DNA of 64,000 nt from Methylobacterium sp. 17Sr1-1 (GTDB taxonomy: Bacteria > Pseudomonadota > Alphaproteobacteria > Rhizobiales > Beijerinckiaceae), in the NCBI RefSeq assembly GCF_003173775.1, contig NZ_CP029552.1, positions 3,076,001 through 3,140,000 of the forward strand, in the 5' to 3' direction. The notes beneath the pieces were generated by a model. That model worked only from the letters and a program-made list of their open reading frames with translations, was not told where the DNA came from and ran no database searches. This document shows positions 51,040-58,936 of this stretch, one piece after another. Position numbers and translations under genes: made by a program. Numbering within the stretch: position 1 is the stretch's first letter; the number at the start of each line of letters is the position of its first letter.

Positions 51040-51426
51040 TCAGCCGCGGCGCTCGGCGTTCCAGCGGCCCTTGCAGGAGGTGGAGCCGGAGGTGGTCCAG
51101 GTGCCGTTGCCGGCGCCTTCGCCGCCGAGGCGGCCGACGACCTGGGCCGCGGCATCGCCCCGGCTGATCGTCGCCCGCACGGCGCCGCTCGGCTGCACGC
51201 GACCCGAGACGGTGAAGTCGCCGCCGCCGGCATAGCGGGCCTGGCCGTTCTGGATGATGACGCCGTAGCGGTAGGCCCGGTCGCAAGCCCCGCTCTCGGT
51301 GATGACCTCGACGCTCCAGGTGCCGTCGAAGCGGTCCGGCGCCTTGGCGCTGGTTCGGGCGATGGCCGGCGCCACGGCGCCCGCCAGACAAGCTCCCGCC
51401 GCGAGGGCGGACACGATCAGCCTCAT
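51040..51426 (-). CDS. Small secreted beta-rich hypothetical protein
   Basis: A 128-residue protein with a signal peptide (LIVSALAAGACLAGAVAPA, cleavage near AIA). The mature part is DRFDGTWSVEVITESGACD, YRYGVIIQNGQARYAGGGD, and a C-terminal GNGTWTTSGSTSCKGRWNAE, with strand periodicity and paired cysteines, suggesting a small beta-barrel. This type is common in Hyphomicrobiales, with no known role. The start is ATG 51426. Confidence 0.75.
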   Translation of the reverse strand: MRLIVSALAAGACLAGAVAPAIARTSAKAPDRFDGTWSVEVITESGACDRAYRYGVIIQNGQARYAGGGDFTVSGRVQPSGAVRATISRGDAAAQVVGRLGGEGAGNGTWTTSGSTSCKGRWNAERRG

Positions 51427-51500
51427 GGTCCTCGTTTCCCGGTTTGGTCTGGCGACAAACTCGGCAGCACGCGGTTGGTTGCCGCAAAGCACCCCTCGCG

Positions 51501-52945
51501 TTAACCGAGCAAACCGAGGCGGGGCGCCGGATCCGCCGACAGCGCGGAGGCCCGCCGCAGGTCCGCGACGAAACCCGCATAGGCCTCCCCCGCGCCTCGT
51601 CGGGCAGACGCAGCAGGTAGGAGGGATGGACGGTGACGAAGCCCGCATAGGGCTTGTCGCCGAACGTCGCAGGCCCGCGGGCGCGGGTGACCGGCACCGG
51701 CCGGCCGGTGAGCGCCAGCACGGCGGTGGCGCCGAGCGCCACCACCAGACGCGGCGCCACGAAGGCGAGCTCGCGGTCGAGCCACCAGCGGTAATGCGCG
51801 ACCTCGCCGGCACTCGGCTTCTGGTGGATGCGCCGCTTGCCCCGCTGCTCGAACTTGAAGTGCTTGACCGCATTGGTGAGATAGGCGCGGTCGCGGTCGA
51901 TTCCCGCCTCTTCCAGCGCCCGCGCCAGGAGCTGGCCCGCCGGGCCGACGAAGGGCCGGCCCTGGAGGTCCTCCTGGTCGCCCGGCTGCTCGCCCACGAA
52001 GGCGATCGCCGCGCCGAGCGGCCCCTCGCCGAGGACGGCCTGCGTCGCGCCCGGCACCAGCGGTTCGGAGGCGCGGATCACCGCGTTCAGCGCGGCGAGG
52101 GAGGCGGGCTCCTGCGCCGCCATCGCGGCGAGCGCCCGGGCCGGCACACGCTTGACCGGCGCCTCGGGGGCCCGGGCGATCATCTCTCCGACCCGCCGGC
52201 CGGCCTCCCGCACCAGGCCGGGGATCGCCGCCGTCTCGGGCATGTTGTGCCAGTACTTCTTCGGCATCTCGGCCCGCATCGCCGCCAGGTTGGTGCGGGC
52301 GGGGTTGAAGGTGCTAGCATAATAATCGGTCCAGCCGGCCTCAAACGCGTCCTGCTCCGGCACATCCTCGCGCCGCCCCGGCGGCCCGAAGCTCAAGGCG
52401 CAGCCGTCCCAGTGGGCCGAGCCGTCCGGGGTCAGGATCGACCAGTCGAAGGAGGGGAAGCGCGCGGAGAAGAACGGCGCCGCCTCCGCCAGGATGTGGT
52501 GCTCGGGCTCGAACCAGGCGGCGAACCGCTCGCGCCCGCCCTCCCCCGCCCCGGCGCGGCGAAAGCGCAGGAAGGCGTGCATCTTGTGCAGGTCGCGCGC
52601 CACCGCCTTGCGCATGAGGTTCAGGCGATGGACCAGCGGGTCGCTCGCCACCTCGGCGAGGTGCCGCTCTCCTTCCGCCACCCGCCAGATCAGCCGGTGG
52701 AGCAGGCCGTAGCGTTCGGGATCGCGGTGCATGACGACCGGCGCCACAAGGGCCGCCACCGCCCGCGGCAGGGCGAGCGCCGGGCCGGGCTCGCCCGCAT
52801 CGTCCTCGGGAAACAGCGAGGCCGCCTCGCCCTCGACCCAGGTCACCGACTCCGGCGCCACCCCCGCCGGGACGAGGTGCCGGATCGCCGCGCGAAACCC
52901 GTCGAGGTCGGCGCCGGGCGCCAGGCGGATCGTGCGGGCGCGCAT
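51501..52945 (-). CDS. DUF4130-UdgX fusion uracil-DNA glycosylase/repair protein, frameshifted near its C-terminus
   Basis: The N-terminal half is the DUF4130-type domain (KKYWHNMPETAAIPGLV near its end). The C-terminal half is a UdgX uracil-DNA-binding domain with GEQPGDQEDLQGRPFVGPAG and the R-loop KRRIHQKPS, whose His can bind uracil covalently. A single-base deletion in a C run on the plus strand (51587-51591; G5 in the coding strand) shifts the frame after LLRLPDEARG; the shifted frame continues the expected end (EAYAGFVADLRRASALS) to the stop at 51501. With the base restored it would be 481 residues. Only ~30 residues are affected, so activity could survive. Directly follows the radical SAM gene (TAG then ATG). 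Confidence 0.85.
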
Positions 52946-54157
52946 CTAGAACAGGCTCAGCTGGCGCGGGGGCTCGACGAGGCGGGCGCGCAGGTCGAGC
53001 CGATCGGTGAGGCGGGTCGGCGCGTAATCGGCCGCGACCAGGAACGGCCGGGCGCGCTTCAGGCCCGAGGTCAGGCGGGCGACGTCGTCGAGGCGCAACG
53101 TGGCGTGCCGGCGCGCCGCCACGATCTTGTCGACCGCCCGCACGCCGAGGCCCGGCACCCGCAGGAGCATCTCCCGGTCGGCCCGGTTGACGTCGACGGG
53201 GAAGCGCTCTCGGTTCTTCAGCGCCCAGGCGAGCTTGGGATCGACGTCGAGGGCGAGCATGCCGGATTCGGTCGCCCCCGCCACGTCGTCGGGCGAGAAG
53301 GCGTAGTACCGCATCAGCCAGTCGGCCTGGTAGAGCCGGTGCTCGCGCTGGAGCGGCGGGGATTTGCTCGGCAGGATCGAGGCGGCGTCGGGGATCGGGC
53401 TGAAGGCCGAGTAGTAGATCCGCTTCAGGCCGTAATGGTCGTAGAGGCGGGCGCTGGTGCGGATCAGCGATTCGTCGGTGCTGGCATCGGCCCCGACGAT
53501 CACCTGCGTCGACTGGCCGGCGGGGGCGAAGCGGCGCTTCTCCTCTTTGGCCTGCAGGATGCGCTCGCCCATCTGGCCCATCGCGGTCTGGATCGCGGCG
53601 CCGTCCTTCTCCGGCGCCAGCCGCTCCAGGCTCGCCTCGGTCGGCAGTTCCAGGTTGATCGAGAGCCGGTCGGCGTAGAGACCGGCCTGCTCGATCAGCC
53701 ATGGGCTCGCCTCCGGGATGGTCTTCAGGTGGATGTAGCCGCGAAAGCCGTGCCGCTGGCGCAGGGTCTTGGCCACCCGGATCAGCTGCTCCATCGTGTG
53801 GTCGGGCGAGCGGATGATCCCGGAGGAGAGAAACAGCCCCTCGATGTAGTTGCGCTTGTAGAACTCGACCGTCAGCGTCACGACCTCCTCGACCGAGAAC
53901 TTGGCCCGCCGGACGTTCGAGGAGCGGCGGTTGACGCAGTAGGCGCAGTCGAACAGGCAATAGTTGGTGAGCAGGATCTTCAGGAGCGAGACGCAGCGCC
54001 CGTCCGGCGTGTAGGCGTGGCAGATGCCGGCCCCGGTGGTGGAGCCGAGGCCGCCGGCCTCCGCCTTGCGCTTCGGCGCTCCCGAAGAGGCGCAGGAGGC
54101 ATCGTACTTCGCCGCGTCGGCGAGAACCGTGAGCTTCTTCTTGAGGGCATCGTCCAT
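52946..54157 (-). CDS. Radical SAM putative DNA modification/repair protein
   Basis: A 403-residue radical SAM enzyme. The 4Fe-4S motif is LLTNYCLFDCAYCVNRRSSN (CxxxCxxC in the family spacing). Further blocks are IEGLFLSSGIIRSPDHTMEQ, YIHLKTIPEASPWLIEQA, and a C-terminal helix-hairpin-helix-type DNA-binding segment (LRVPGLGVRAVDKIVAARR). This family (TIGR03916-like) is almost always paired with the DUF4130-UdgX gene, as here. Predicted to act on DNA lesions or modified bases; the reaction is not established. Starts at ATG 54157; stop abuts the partner's ATG. Confidence 0.93.
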   Translation of the reverse strand: MDDALKKKLTVLADAAKYDASCASSGAPKRKAEAGGLGSTTGAGICHAYTPDGRCVSLLKILLTNYCLFDCAYCVNRRSSNVRRAKFSVEEVVTLTVEFYKRNYIEGLFLSSGIIRSPDHTMEQLIRVAKTLRQRHGFRGYIHLKTIPEASPWLIEQAGLYADRLSINLELPTEASLERLAPEKDGAAIQTAMGQMGERILQAKEEKRRFAPAGQSTQVIVGADASTDESLIRTSARLYDHYGLKRIYYSAFSPIPDAASILPSKSPPLQREHRLYQADWLMRYYAFSPDDVAGATESGMLALDVDPKLAWALKNRERFPVDVNRADREMLLRVPGLGVRAVDKIVAARRHATLRLDDVARLTSGLKRARPFLVAADYAPTRLTDRLDLRARLVEPPRQLSLF

Positions 54158-54310
54158 GCCCGCAACCTGGCTCTCGTTCCTGATTTGTTCAAGGCCGAAG
54201 CGGCGGATGGCCCGTGGTCGAAAGCCGCATCGGACCGCTCGGGAACCCGCCGGCCGCCCCTCCCGTTGTCTGCCCGATTGGAAATTGTCTAATTCGCAAG
54301 GAGACGCCTC

Positions 54311-54520
54311 ATGGCGACGAATCCGTCCGCGAACTGCCGCAGCTGCCGCTACTTCGACGACCACAAGCTGAATGGCGCCGCCGCCCAGGGCGAGGAAGGT
54401 CTGTGCCGCTTCAACCCGCCGGTGAGCCAGCCGGAGCCGCAGGGCCACGGCCTGTGGCCGGTGGTCTCGGCCCAGGACTGGTGCGGGCACTTCTCGCCGG
54501 AGATGATGGCGGGCGAGTGA
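54311..54520 (+). CDS. Small four-cysteine conserved hypothetical protein
   Basis: A 69-residue cytosolic protein with NCRSCRYFDD, GLCRFNPPVS, LWPVVSAQDWCGHFSPE. The Cys-X2-Cys ... Cys ... Cys pattern suggests a single zinc or iron-sulphur site. Similar short proteins occur across alphaproteobacteria and phages, with no known role. It is divergent from the radical SAM repair gene, and ends in a good intrinsic terminator. ATG 54311 is preceded by AAGGAGA. Confidence 0.8.
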   Translation: MATNPSANCRSCRYFDDHKLNGAAAQGEEGLCRFNPPVSQPEPQGHGLWPVVSAQDWCGHFSPEMMAGE

Positions 54521-54545
54521 GCGATCGTCGGATCGGAGTTTTTGG

Positions 54546-54575
54546 GAAGGCCGGTCCGGGAGGGCCGGCCTTTCT
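54546..54575 (+). terminator. Intrinsic terminator after the four-Cys gene
   Basis: GAAGGCCGGTCC and GGGCCGGCCTTTC form a strong stem with a short GGGA-type loop, ending in a short T stretch (TTTCT). The most convincing intrinsic terminator in the window. Confidence 0.8.
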
Positions 54576-54704
54576 GCATGACAGAGGCCTCGAGAGGCAT
54601 CGCCAGAGCTGCCGTCGCGTGGTCGAGCTGGGCGCAGCGGCAGCGGAACCCCACCACCCCCAACACGTTGCGCAGGCTCTCTGCCCTCGACGGATGGTTG
54701 CCCG

Positions 54705-56057
54705 ATGACGGACGATGTCACCGCCCTCTCGCGCCGGAGCCTGATGATGGCCGGCGGCGCCACCCTGGTCGGGCTCGGCAGCGCGGCGGCGCAAGGGGCG
54801 TCCGGATCGGGGGTGCCCGGTCCCGAGCGGCCGGTCGATACCGGCAAGGTCGAGAACGGCAAGGTGACGTTCCCGAACTGGCGTGGCCCGTCCGACCGGC
54901 CTTCCGCCCCACCGCCGGCCCCGCTGCCGCCGGGGGAGCGGATCGGCTTCGCGGTCGTCGGCCTGGGCCGGCTGTCGCTGGAGGAGATCCTTCCCGCCTT
55001 CGGCGAGTGCCGCAAGGCGAAGCTCGTCGCCCTGATGTCGGGCTCGCCCGAGAAGGCCAAGGCGGTGGCGGCGCAACACGGGATCGGGCCCGAGGCGGTC
55101 TACGGCTACGACGGCTGGGACGCGCTCGCCCGCAACCCGCAGGTGAAGGCAGTCTATATCGTCACCCCGAACGCGCTCCACCGCGACCAGGTCATCGCCG
55201 CGGCCGGCGCCGGCAAGCACGTGCTGTGCGAGAAGCCGATGGCGGCCTCGGCCGCCGAGGCGCGGGCGATGATCGATGCCTGCGCCAAGGCGAACGTGAA
55301 GCTGATGATCGCCTATCGCTGCCAGTACGAGCCCTACAACCGCGAGGTCGTGCGGCTGGTGCGCAGCGCCAAGTACGGCAAGGTCAAGCTGATCGAGGCG
55401 ACCAACACCCAGACCATGAGCCTGCCCGAGCAGTGGCGGATGAAGAAGGCGCTCGCCGGCGGCGGCGCGCTGCCGGATATCGGGCTCTACTGCCTCAACG
55501 GCGTGCGGGCGCTGATGGGCGAGGAGCCGGTCTCGGTCCAGGCGCAGATTCATTCACCGGACGACCCGCTCTACCGCGAGGTCGAGGAGACGGTCGCCTT
55601 CACCCTGCGCTTCCCCTCCGGCGCGCTGGCGCTCTGCTCCACCAGCTACGGCGCGCACGAGACCCGCTCGCTGACCGTCCAGGCCGAGGGCGGCGCGATC
55701 CAGCTCCAGAACGCCTTCGCGTATGAGGGCCAGCGCCTGTTCCTGAACCACCGCGAGGGCAAGGCCGAGGCGAAGGAGGAGCGGGTGCTGGGCGCGAAGA
55801 ACCAGTTCGCCCTCGAGATCGACCATTTCGCGACCTGTCTCCTCGAGAACCGCACGCCGCGCACGCCCGGCGAGGAGGGCCTGCAGGACCAGATCCTGAT
55901 GGAGGCGATCTACGAGGCCGCCCGCACCGGCACCACCGTGGCGCTGAAGCCGCCGGAGCGAATCGTGGGCAAGGATGACGGCAAGGGAGAGGCCAAGAAT
56001 CCGTCGGGCAAGGCCCTCGATCTGACCCGCGGCCCGGAGCCGGAGGATGCCGGCTGA
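54705..56057 (+). CDS. Tat-exported Gfo/Idh/MocA-family oxidoreductase
   Basis: A 450-residue NAD(P)-dependent sugar-type oxidoreductase. The N-terminal Tat leader (LSRRSLMMAGGATLVG) predicts export with the cofactor bound, as in glucose-fructose oxidoreductase. The Rossmann motif is IGFAVVGLGRLSLEEIL; catalytic/substrate block HVLCEKPMAASAAEA (EKP, with Lys essential) and AYRCQYEPYNREV; GGGALPDIGLYCLNGVRALM carries the conserved Asp/His-like region. Likely a periplasmic sugar dehydrogenase or oxidoreductase. A Pro-rich linker joins leader and enzyme. It stands alone. Confidence 0.92.
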   Translation: MTDDVTALSRRSLMMAGGATLVGLGSAAAQGASGSGVPGPERPVDTGKVENGKVTFPNWRGPSDRPSAPPPAPLPPGERIGFAVVGLGRLSLEEILPAFGECRKAKLVALMSGSPEKAKAVAAQHGIGPEAVYGYDGWDALARNPQVKAVYIVTPNALHRDQVIAAAGAGKHVLCEKPMAASAAEARAMIDACAKANVKLMIAYRCQYEPYNREVVRLVRSAKYGKVKLIEATNTQTMSLPEQWRMKKALAGGGALPDIGLYCLNGVRALMGEEPVSVQAQIHSPDDPLYREVEETVAFTLRFPSGALALCSTSYGAHETRSLTVQAEGGAIQLQNAFAYEGQRLFLNHREGKAEAKEERVLGAKNQFALEIDHFATCLLENRTPRTPGEEGLQDQILMEAIYEAARTGTTVALKPPERIVGKDDGKGEAKNPSGKALDLTRGPEPEDAG

Positions 56058-56113
56058 GGCGGCACCTCGTACCCGCGGGAGTGTTCGGTTCCCGCTATGG
56101 CCTTCCACCCTCC

Positions 56114-56258
56114 GCGTCCTCCCGGGACCGCGACGGCGGAACCCGGGATCCATAACCACTGACGGTGCAGGCCTTGGCGGAACGCCGTCGGCCTCCTGGA
56201 GCGTCAGCGTTTAGGGATCCCGGGTTCTCGGCTTCGCCGCGCCCCGGGATGACCCTGT
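56114..56258. repeat. 150-bp dispersed palindromic element, copy 5
   Basis: GCGTCCTCCCGGGACCGCGA with GAACCCGGGATCCATAAC is mirrored by GGATCCCGGGTTCTCGGC and CGCCCCGGGATGACCCTGT. It separates convergent genes (oxidoreductase and RidA), where it could act as a transcription-stop hairpin. Confidence 0.85.
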
Positions 56259-56299
56259 GAAATGGGACGCCGGTTGGCCGTGCCGAGAGGCCGGCCGTT

Positions 56300-56692
56300 T
56301 CACCCGCCCCGCACCGCGATCGCCTCGACCTCCACCAGGTAGCCGTGGTGCAGCTCCGGCACCGGCACCACCGTGCGGGCCGGCCGCGCTTCCCCCAGCA
56401 TCTCGGTGTAGACCCGGTTGAATTCCGGCCAGTTCTCGACGCCGACGATGTAGGCGGTCACCCGCAAGACATGCTCCGGCCCGCTGCCCGCCTCCGCCAG
56501 GATGGCGAGCAAGCTCGCCAGCGCCTGGCGCACCTGCGTGGCGAAGAGCTGGTCGGCGGTGTGGCTGCCGTCGGGCCGGGCGGCGAGCTGGCCCGAGACG
56601 AAGACGAGGTCGCGCCAGGCGGTGCCTTGCGCATAATGCCCGGCCGGCTGCGGCGCGGCGGCGGTGGCGATGCGGGTGATCGACTCGGTCAT
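56300..56692 (-). CDS. RidA-family reactive intermediate/imine deaminase
   Basis: A 130-residue YjgF/YER057c/UK114-family protein. Family blocks are HYAQGTAWRDLVFVSGQLAA, RVTAYIVGVENWPEFNRVY and RPARTVVPVPELHHGYLVEV; the usual catalytic Arg/Glu positions appear conserved around RTVVPVPEL and VEVEAIAV. RidA hydrolyses enamine/imine intermediates from PLP enzymes. It starts 10 bp after the PLP gene, so the two are an operon and it probably clears reactive products of that enzyme (inference). Confidence 0.93.
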   Translation of the reverse strand: MTESITRIATAAAPQPAGHYAQGTAWRDLVFVSGQLAARPDGSHTADQLFATQVRQALASLLAILAEAGSGPEHVLRVTAYIVGVENWPEFNRVYTEMLGEARPARTVVPVPELHHGYLVEVEAIAVRGG

Positions 56693-56702
56693 GGCTCGTC
56701 TC

Positions 56703-57854
56703 CTACCAGCCGTTGATGCGGGGCCATTCCGCCGCGACGCGGCCCGCCCCGTCGAGGACGTGGTAGCGGTCGTGCTGCGCCCCCGTCGCGCAGGCGTGGT
56801 TGGGCAGGATGCGGACCGGTGCGCCGATGGACAGGTCCGGCAGCGCGGCGCCCGAGCCCGGCCGCAGGGCCAGGATGCCGTGCTCCTGGTTGGCGTCGCG
56901 GACGATCAGGTCGGGATAGGGCCGCCCGGCCGCGTCGCAGACCACGCCGTAGCCCTGGTCGACCGCCTGGCGCGCCGTGCCGCGGTCGCGCGACAGTGCC
57001 ATCCAGCCGGCATCGACGACGATCCAGCCCTTCGCCCGCTGGTGGCCGATCACCGTGGCGAGCACCGAGAGGGCGATGTCCTCGACCGCGACCGAACCGA
57101 CACCGGCCTGAAACAGGTCGCCGAGCATGAACACGCCGGCGCGGACCTCGGTGATTCCGGTGAGGTCGCGGGCGAAGCGCGCGGTCGGGGTCGAGCCGAC
57201 GCTGACCACCGGGCAGGGCAGCCCAGCCGCCCGGAGAGACTCGGCCGCCGTCACCGCTGCGACCCGCTCGGCCTCCGCCGCCGCCGCGAGCGCGGCGGGA
57301 TCGCTCAAGGCGTAGCTGTCGCCGGCATGCAGCAGGACGCCGCGCAGGGCCGCGCCGCCGGCGGTCAGCCGCCGGCCGATCGCCACCAGGGTGTCGCGGT
57401 CGCCCGGCGCGACGCCGGAGCGGTGGCCGTCGGCATCGACCTCGATCAGCACCGGCACGGCGTCGCCGCGGGCGCGGGCGTGCTCGGCCACGGCCTCGGC
57501 CTGCTCGGTGCTGTCGAGGATGATCGCGAGGTCGGCGCCGCCGGCCCGGATCGCTGCGACCCGGGGCAGCTTCGCCGGGCTGATGCCGACGGCGTAGATC
57601 ATGTCGCGCACCCCGCCGGCCGCGAAGTACTCTGCCTCGCGCAAGGTCGAGACCGTCGCCGGGCCCTCGGGCGAGGCCATCGCGATGCGGGCGACGTCGA
57701 GGGACTTGGCGGTCTTCAGGTGCGGCCGGAGCGCGACGCCGAGACGATCGAGATGCGCGCGCATCCGCGCGACGTTGGCGCGCAGGCGCGCCTCATCGAG
57801 GAGGAGACAGGGAGTCTCCAGGCGGTCCAAGGGGGTCCGGCTCGTCTCGGGCAT
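56703..57854 (-). CDS. DSD1-family PLP enzyme: D-threonine aldolase / D-serine deaminase-like
   Basis: A 383-residue fold-type III (alanine-racemase-like) PLP enzyme. The PLP lysine lies in LRPHLKTAKSLDVARI; GVRDMIYAVGISPAKL and SVGSTPTARF are barrel elements; the zinc site is in RILPNHACATGAQHDRYHVL. It cleaves D-threonine or removes ammonia from D-serine-like substrates; the choice is open. Expression probably controlled by the divergent LysR gene. ATG 57854 used; ATG 57899 possible. The RidA gene downstream would handle 2-aminoacrylate/imines from this reaction. Confidence 0.92.
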   Translation of the reverse strand: MPETSRTPLDRLETPCLLLDEARLRANVARMRAHLDRLGVALRPHLKTAKSLDVARIAMASPEGPATVSTLREAEYFAAGGVRDMIYAVGISPAKLPRVAAIRAGGADLAIILDSTEQAEAVAEHARARGDAVPVLIEVDADGHRSGVAPGDRDTLVAIGRRLTAGGAALRGVLLHAGDSYALSDPAALAAAAEAERVAAVTAAESLRAAGLPCPVVSVGSTPTARFARDLTGITEVRAGVFMLGDLFQAGVGSVAVEDIALSVLATVIGHQRAKGWIVVDAGWMALSRDRGTARQAVDQGYGVVCDAAGRPYPDLIVRDANQEHGILALRPGSGAALPDLSIGAPVRILPNHACATGAQHDRYHVLDGAGRVAAEWPRINGW

Positions 57855-57937
57855 GGTGGTACGCTCGTCGTGATCGCGTCGTGTCTCCCTGAAGACCATG
57901 GAACGATGGGCGGCGCCATTAACGCTGCCTGCCTTCT

Positions 57938-57959
57938 GCATTAAGGTCATCCTTAATGC
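57938..57959. promoter_or_regulatory. Perfect palindrome overlapping the lysR start codon (operator-like)
   Basis: GCATTAAGG-TCAT-CCTTAATGC: 9-bp arms, 4-base spacer. The ATG of the LysR gene (57956) lies inside the right arm. It is centred within the divergent region of the lysR/DSD1 pair, so it may be the autoregulatory site of the LysR protein. The palindrome could also expose or hide the start codon. Confidence 0.65.
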
Positions 57960-58867
57960 TTGCGACCGACGACGTCCGCTTCTTCCTCGCCGTGGCCGAG
58001 GCGCCCTCCCTCGCCGCCGCGTCGCGGGCCCTCGACGTGTCGCCGCCGGCGGTCACGCAGCGCCTGCGCGCCCTCGAGGAGCGGCTCGGCATGCATCTCG
58101 TCGACCGGGCCGGGCGCCACCTCGCGCTGACCGACGAGGGCGAATTGCTCGCCGAGCGCGGCCGCGAGATCCTCGCGTCGCTGGCCGAGCTCGACGAGGC
58201 CCTGGCCGCCCGTCGCGGGCAGGTGGTCGGTCACCTGCGGATCGTGGCGCCGCTCGGCTTCGGCCGCCGCCACGTCGCCCCGGTTGCCGCAGCATTTCAG
58301 GCGGCGCACCCGGAGGTCGCCCTCGATCTGACGCTCTCCGACCGCCTCGGCGGCGTGCCGGCCGGCACCTTCGACCTCGCGATCCATGTCGGCGGGATCG
58401 CGCAAGCCGCGCCCGGCCTGATCGCCCGGCGCCTCGCCCCCAACGACCGCGTCGTCTGCGCCGCGCCCGCCTATCTCGCCGCCCGCGGCACGCCGGCCGG
58501 CCCGGCCGACCTGCGCGCCCATGCCTGCATCGCGTTGCGCGAGAACGACGAGGACGTCACCCTGTGGCGCTTCCACCGCGACGGCGGGGACGAGCGGGTC
58601 CGGATCGAGCCGCGCCTGTCCAGCAACGACGGCGAGGTGGTGCGCGGCTGGGCGCTCGCCGGGCGCGGGATCATCCTGCGCTCGGAATGGGACGTCGCCG
58701 ACGACCTGCGGGCGGGGCGTCTCGTCCGGCTGCTGCCCGCTCACGCCCTGCCCGACGCTCCCGTGACGGCGCTTCTCGGCGCGCCCCGGCGCGCCCGCGC
58801 CGCCCGCACCCGCCGCTTCCTCGACGCGCTCGCCGCCGCCCTCGATCCCCCGCCCTGGCGGGCCTGA
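57956..58867 (+). CDS. LysR-family transcriptional regulator
   Basis: A 303-residue LTTR. The N-terminal winged helix-turn-helix is DDVRFFLAVAEAPSLAAASR with VSPPAVTQRLRALEERLG; the rest is the inducer-binding domain (GHLRIVAPLGFGRRHVAPVA, AGTFDLAIHVGGIAQ, VVRGWALAGRGIILRSEWDV). The coding start is embedded in a perfect palindrome. The divergent neighbour is the D-threonine aldolase/D-serine deaminase-like gene, its likely target. Confidence 0.94.
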   Translation: MLATDDVRFFLAVAEAPSLAAASRALDVSPPAVTQRLRALEERLGMHLVDRAGRHLALTDEGELLAERGREILASLAELDEALAARRGQVVGHLRIVAPLGFGRRHVAPVAAAFQAAHPEVALDLTLSDRLGGVPAGTFDLAIHVGGIAQAAPGLIARRLAPNDRVVCAAPAYLAARGTPAGPADLRAHACIALRENDEDVTLWRFHRDGGDERVRIEPRLSSNDGEVVRGWALAGRGIILRSEWDVADDLRAGRLVRLLPAHALPDAPVTALLGAPRRARAARTRRFLDALAAALDPPPWRA

Positions 58868-58936
58868 GCGCCGCCTCACGCGAACGCGATCCGGCCGGCC
58901 TCGCCAGCGCCCCAGAGTCCGGGTAACCCGGGACCC

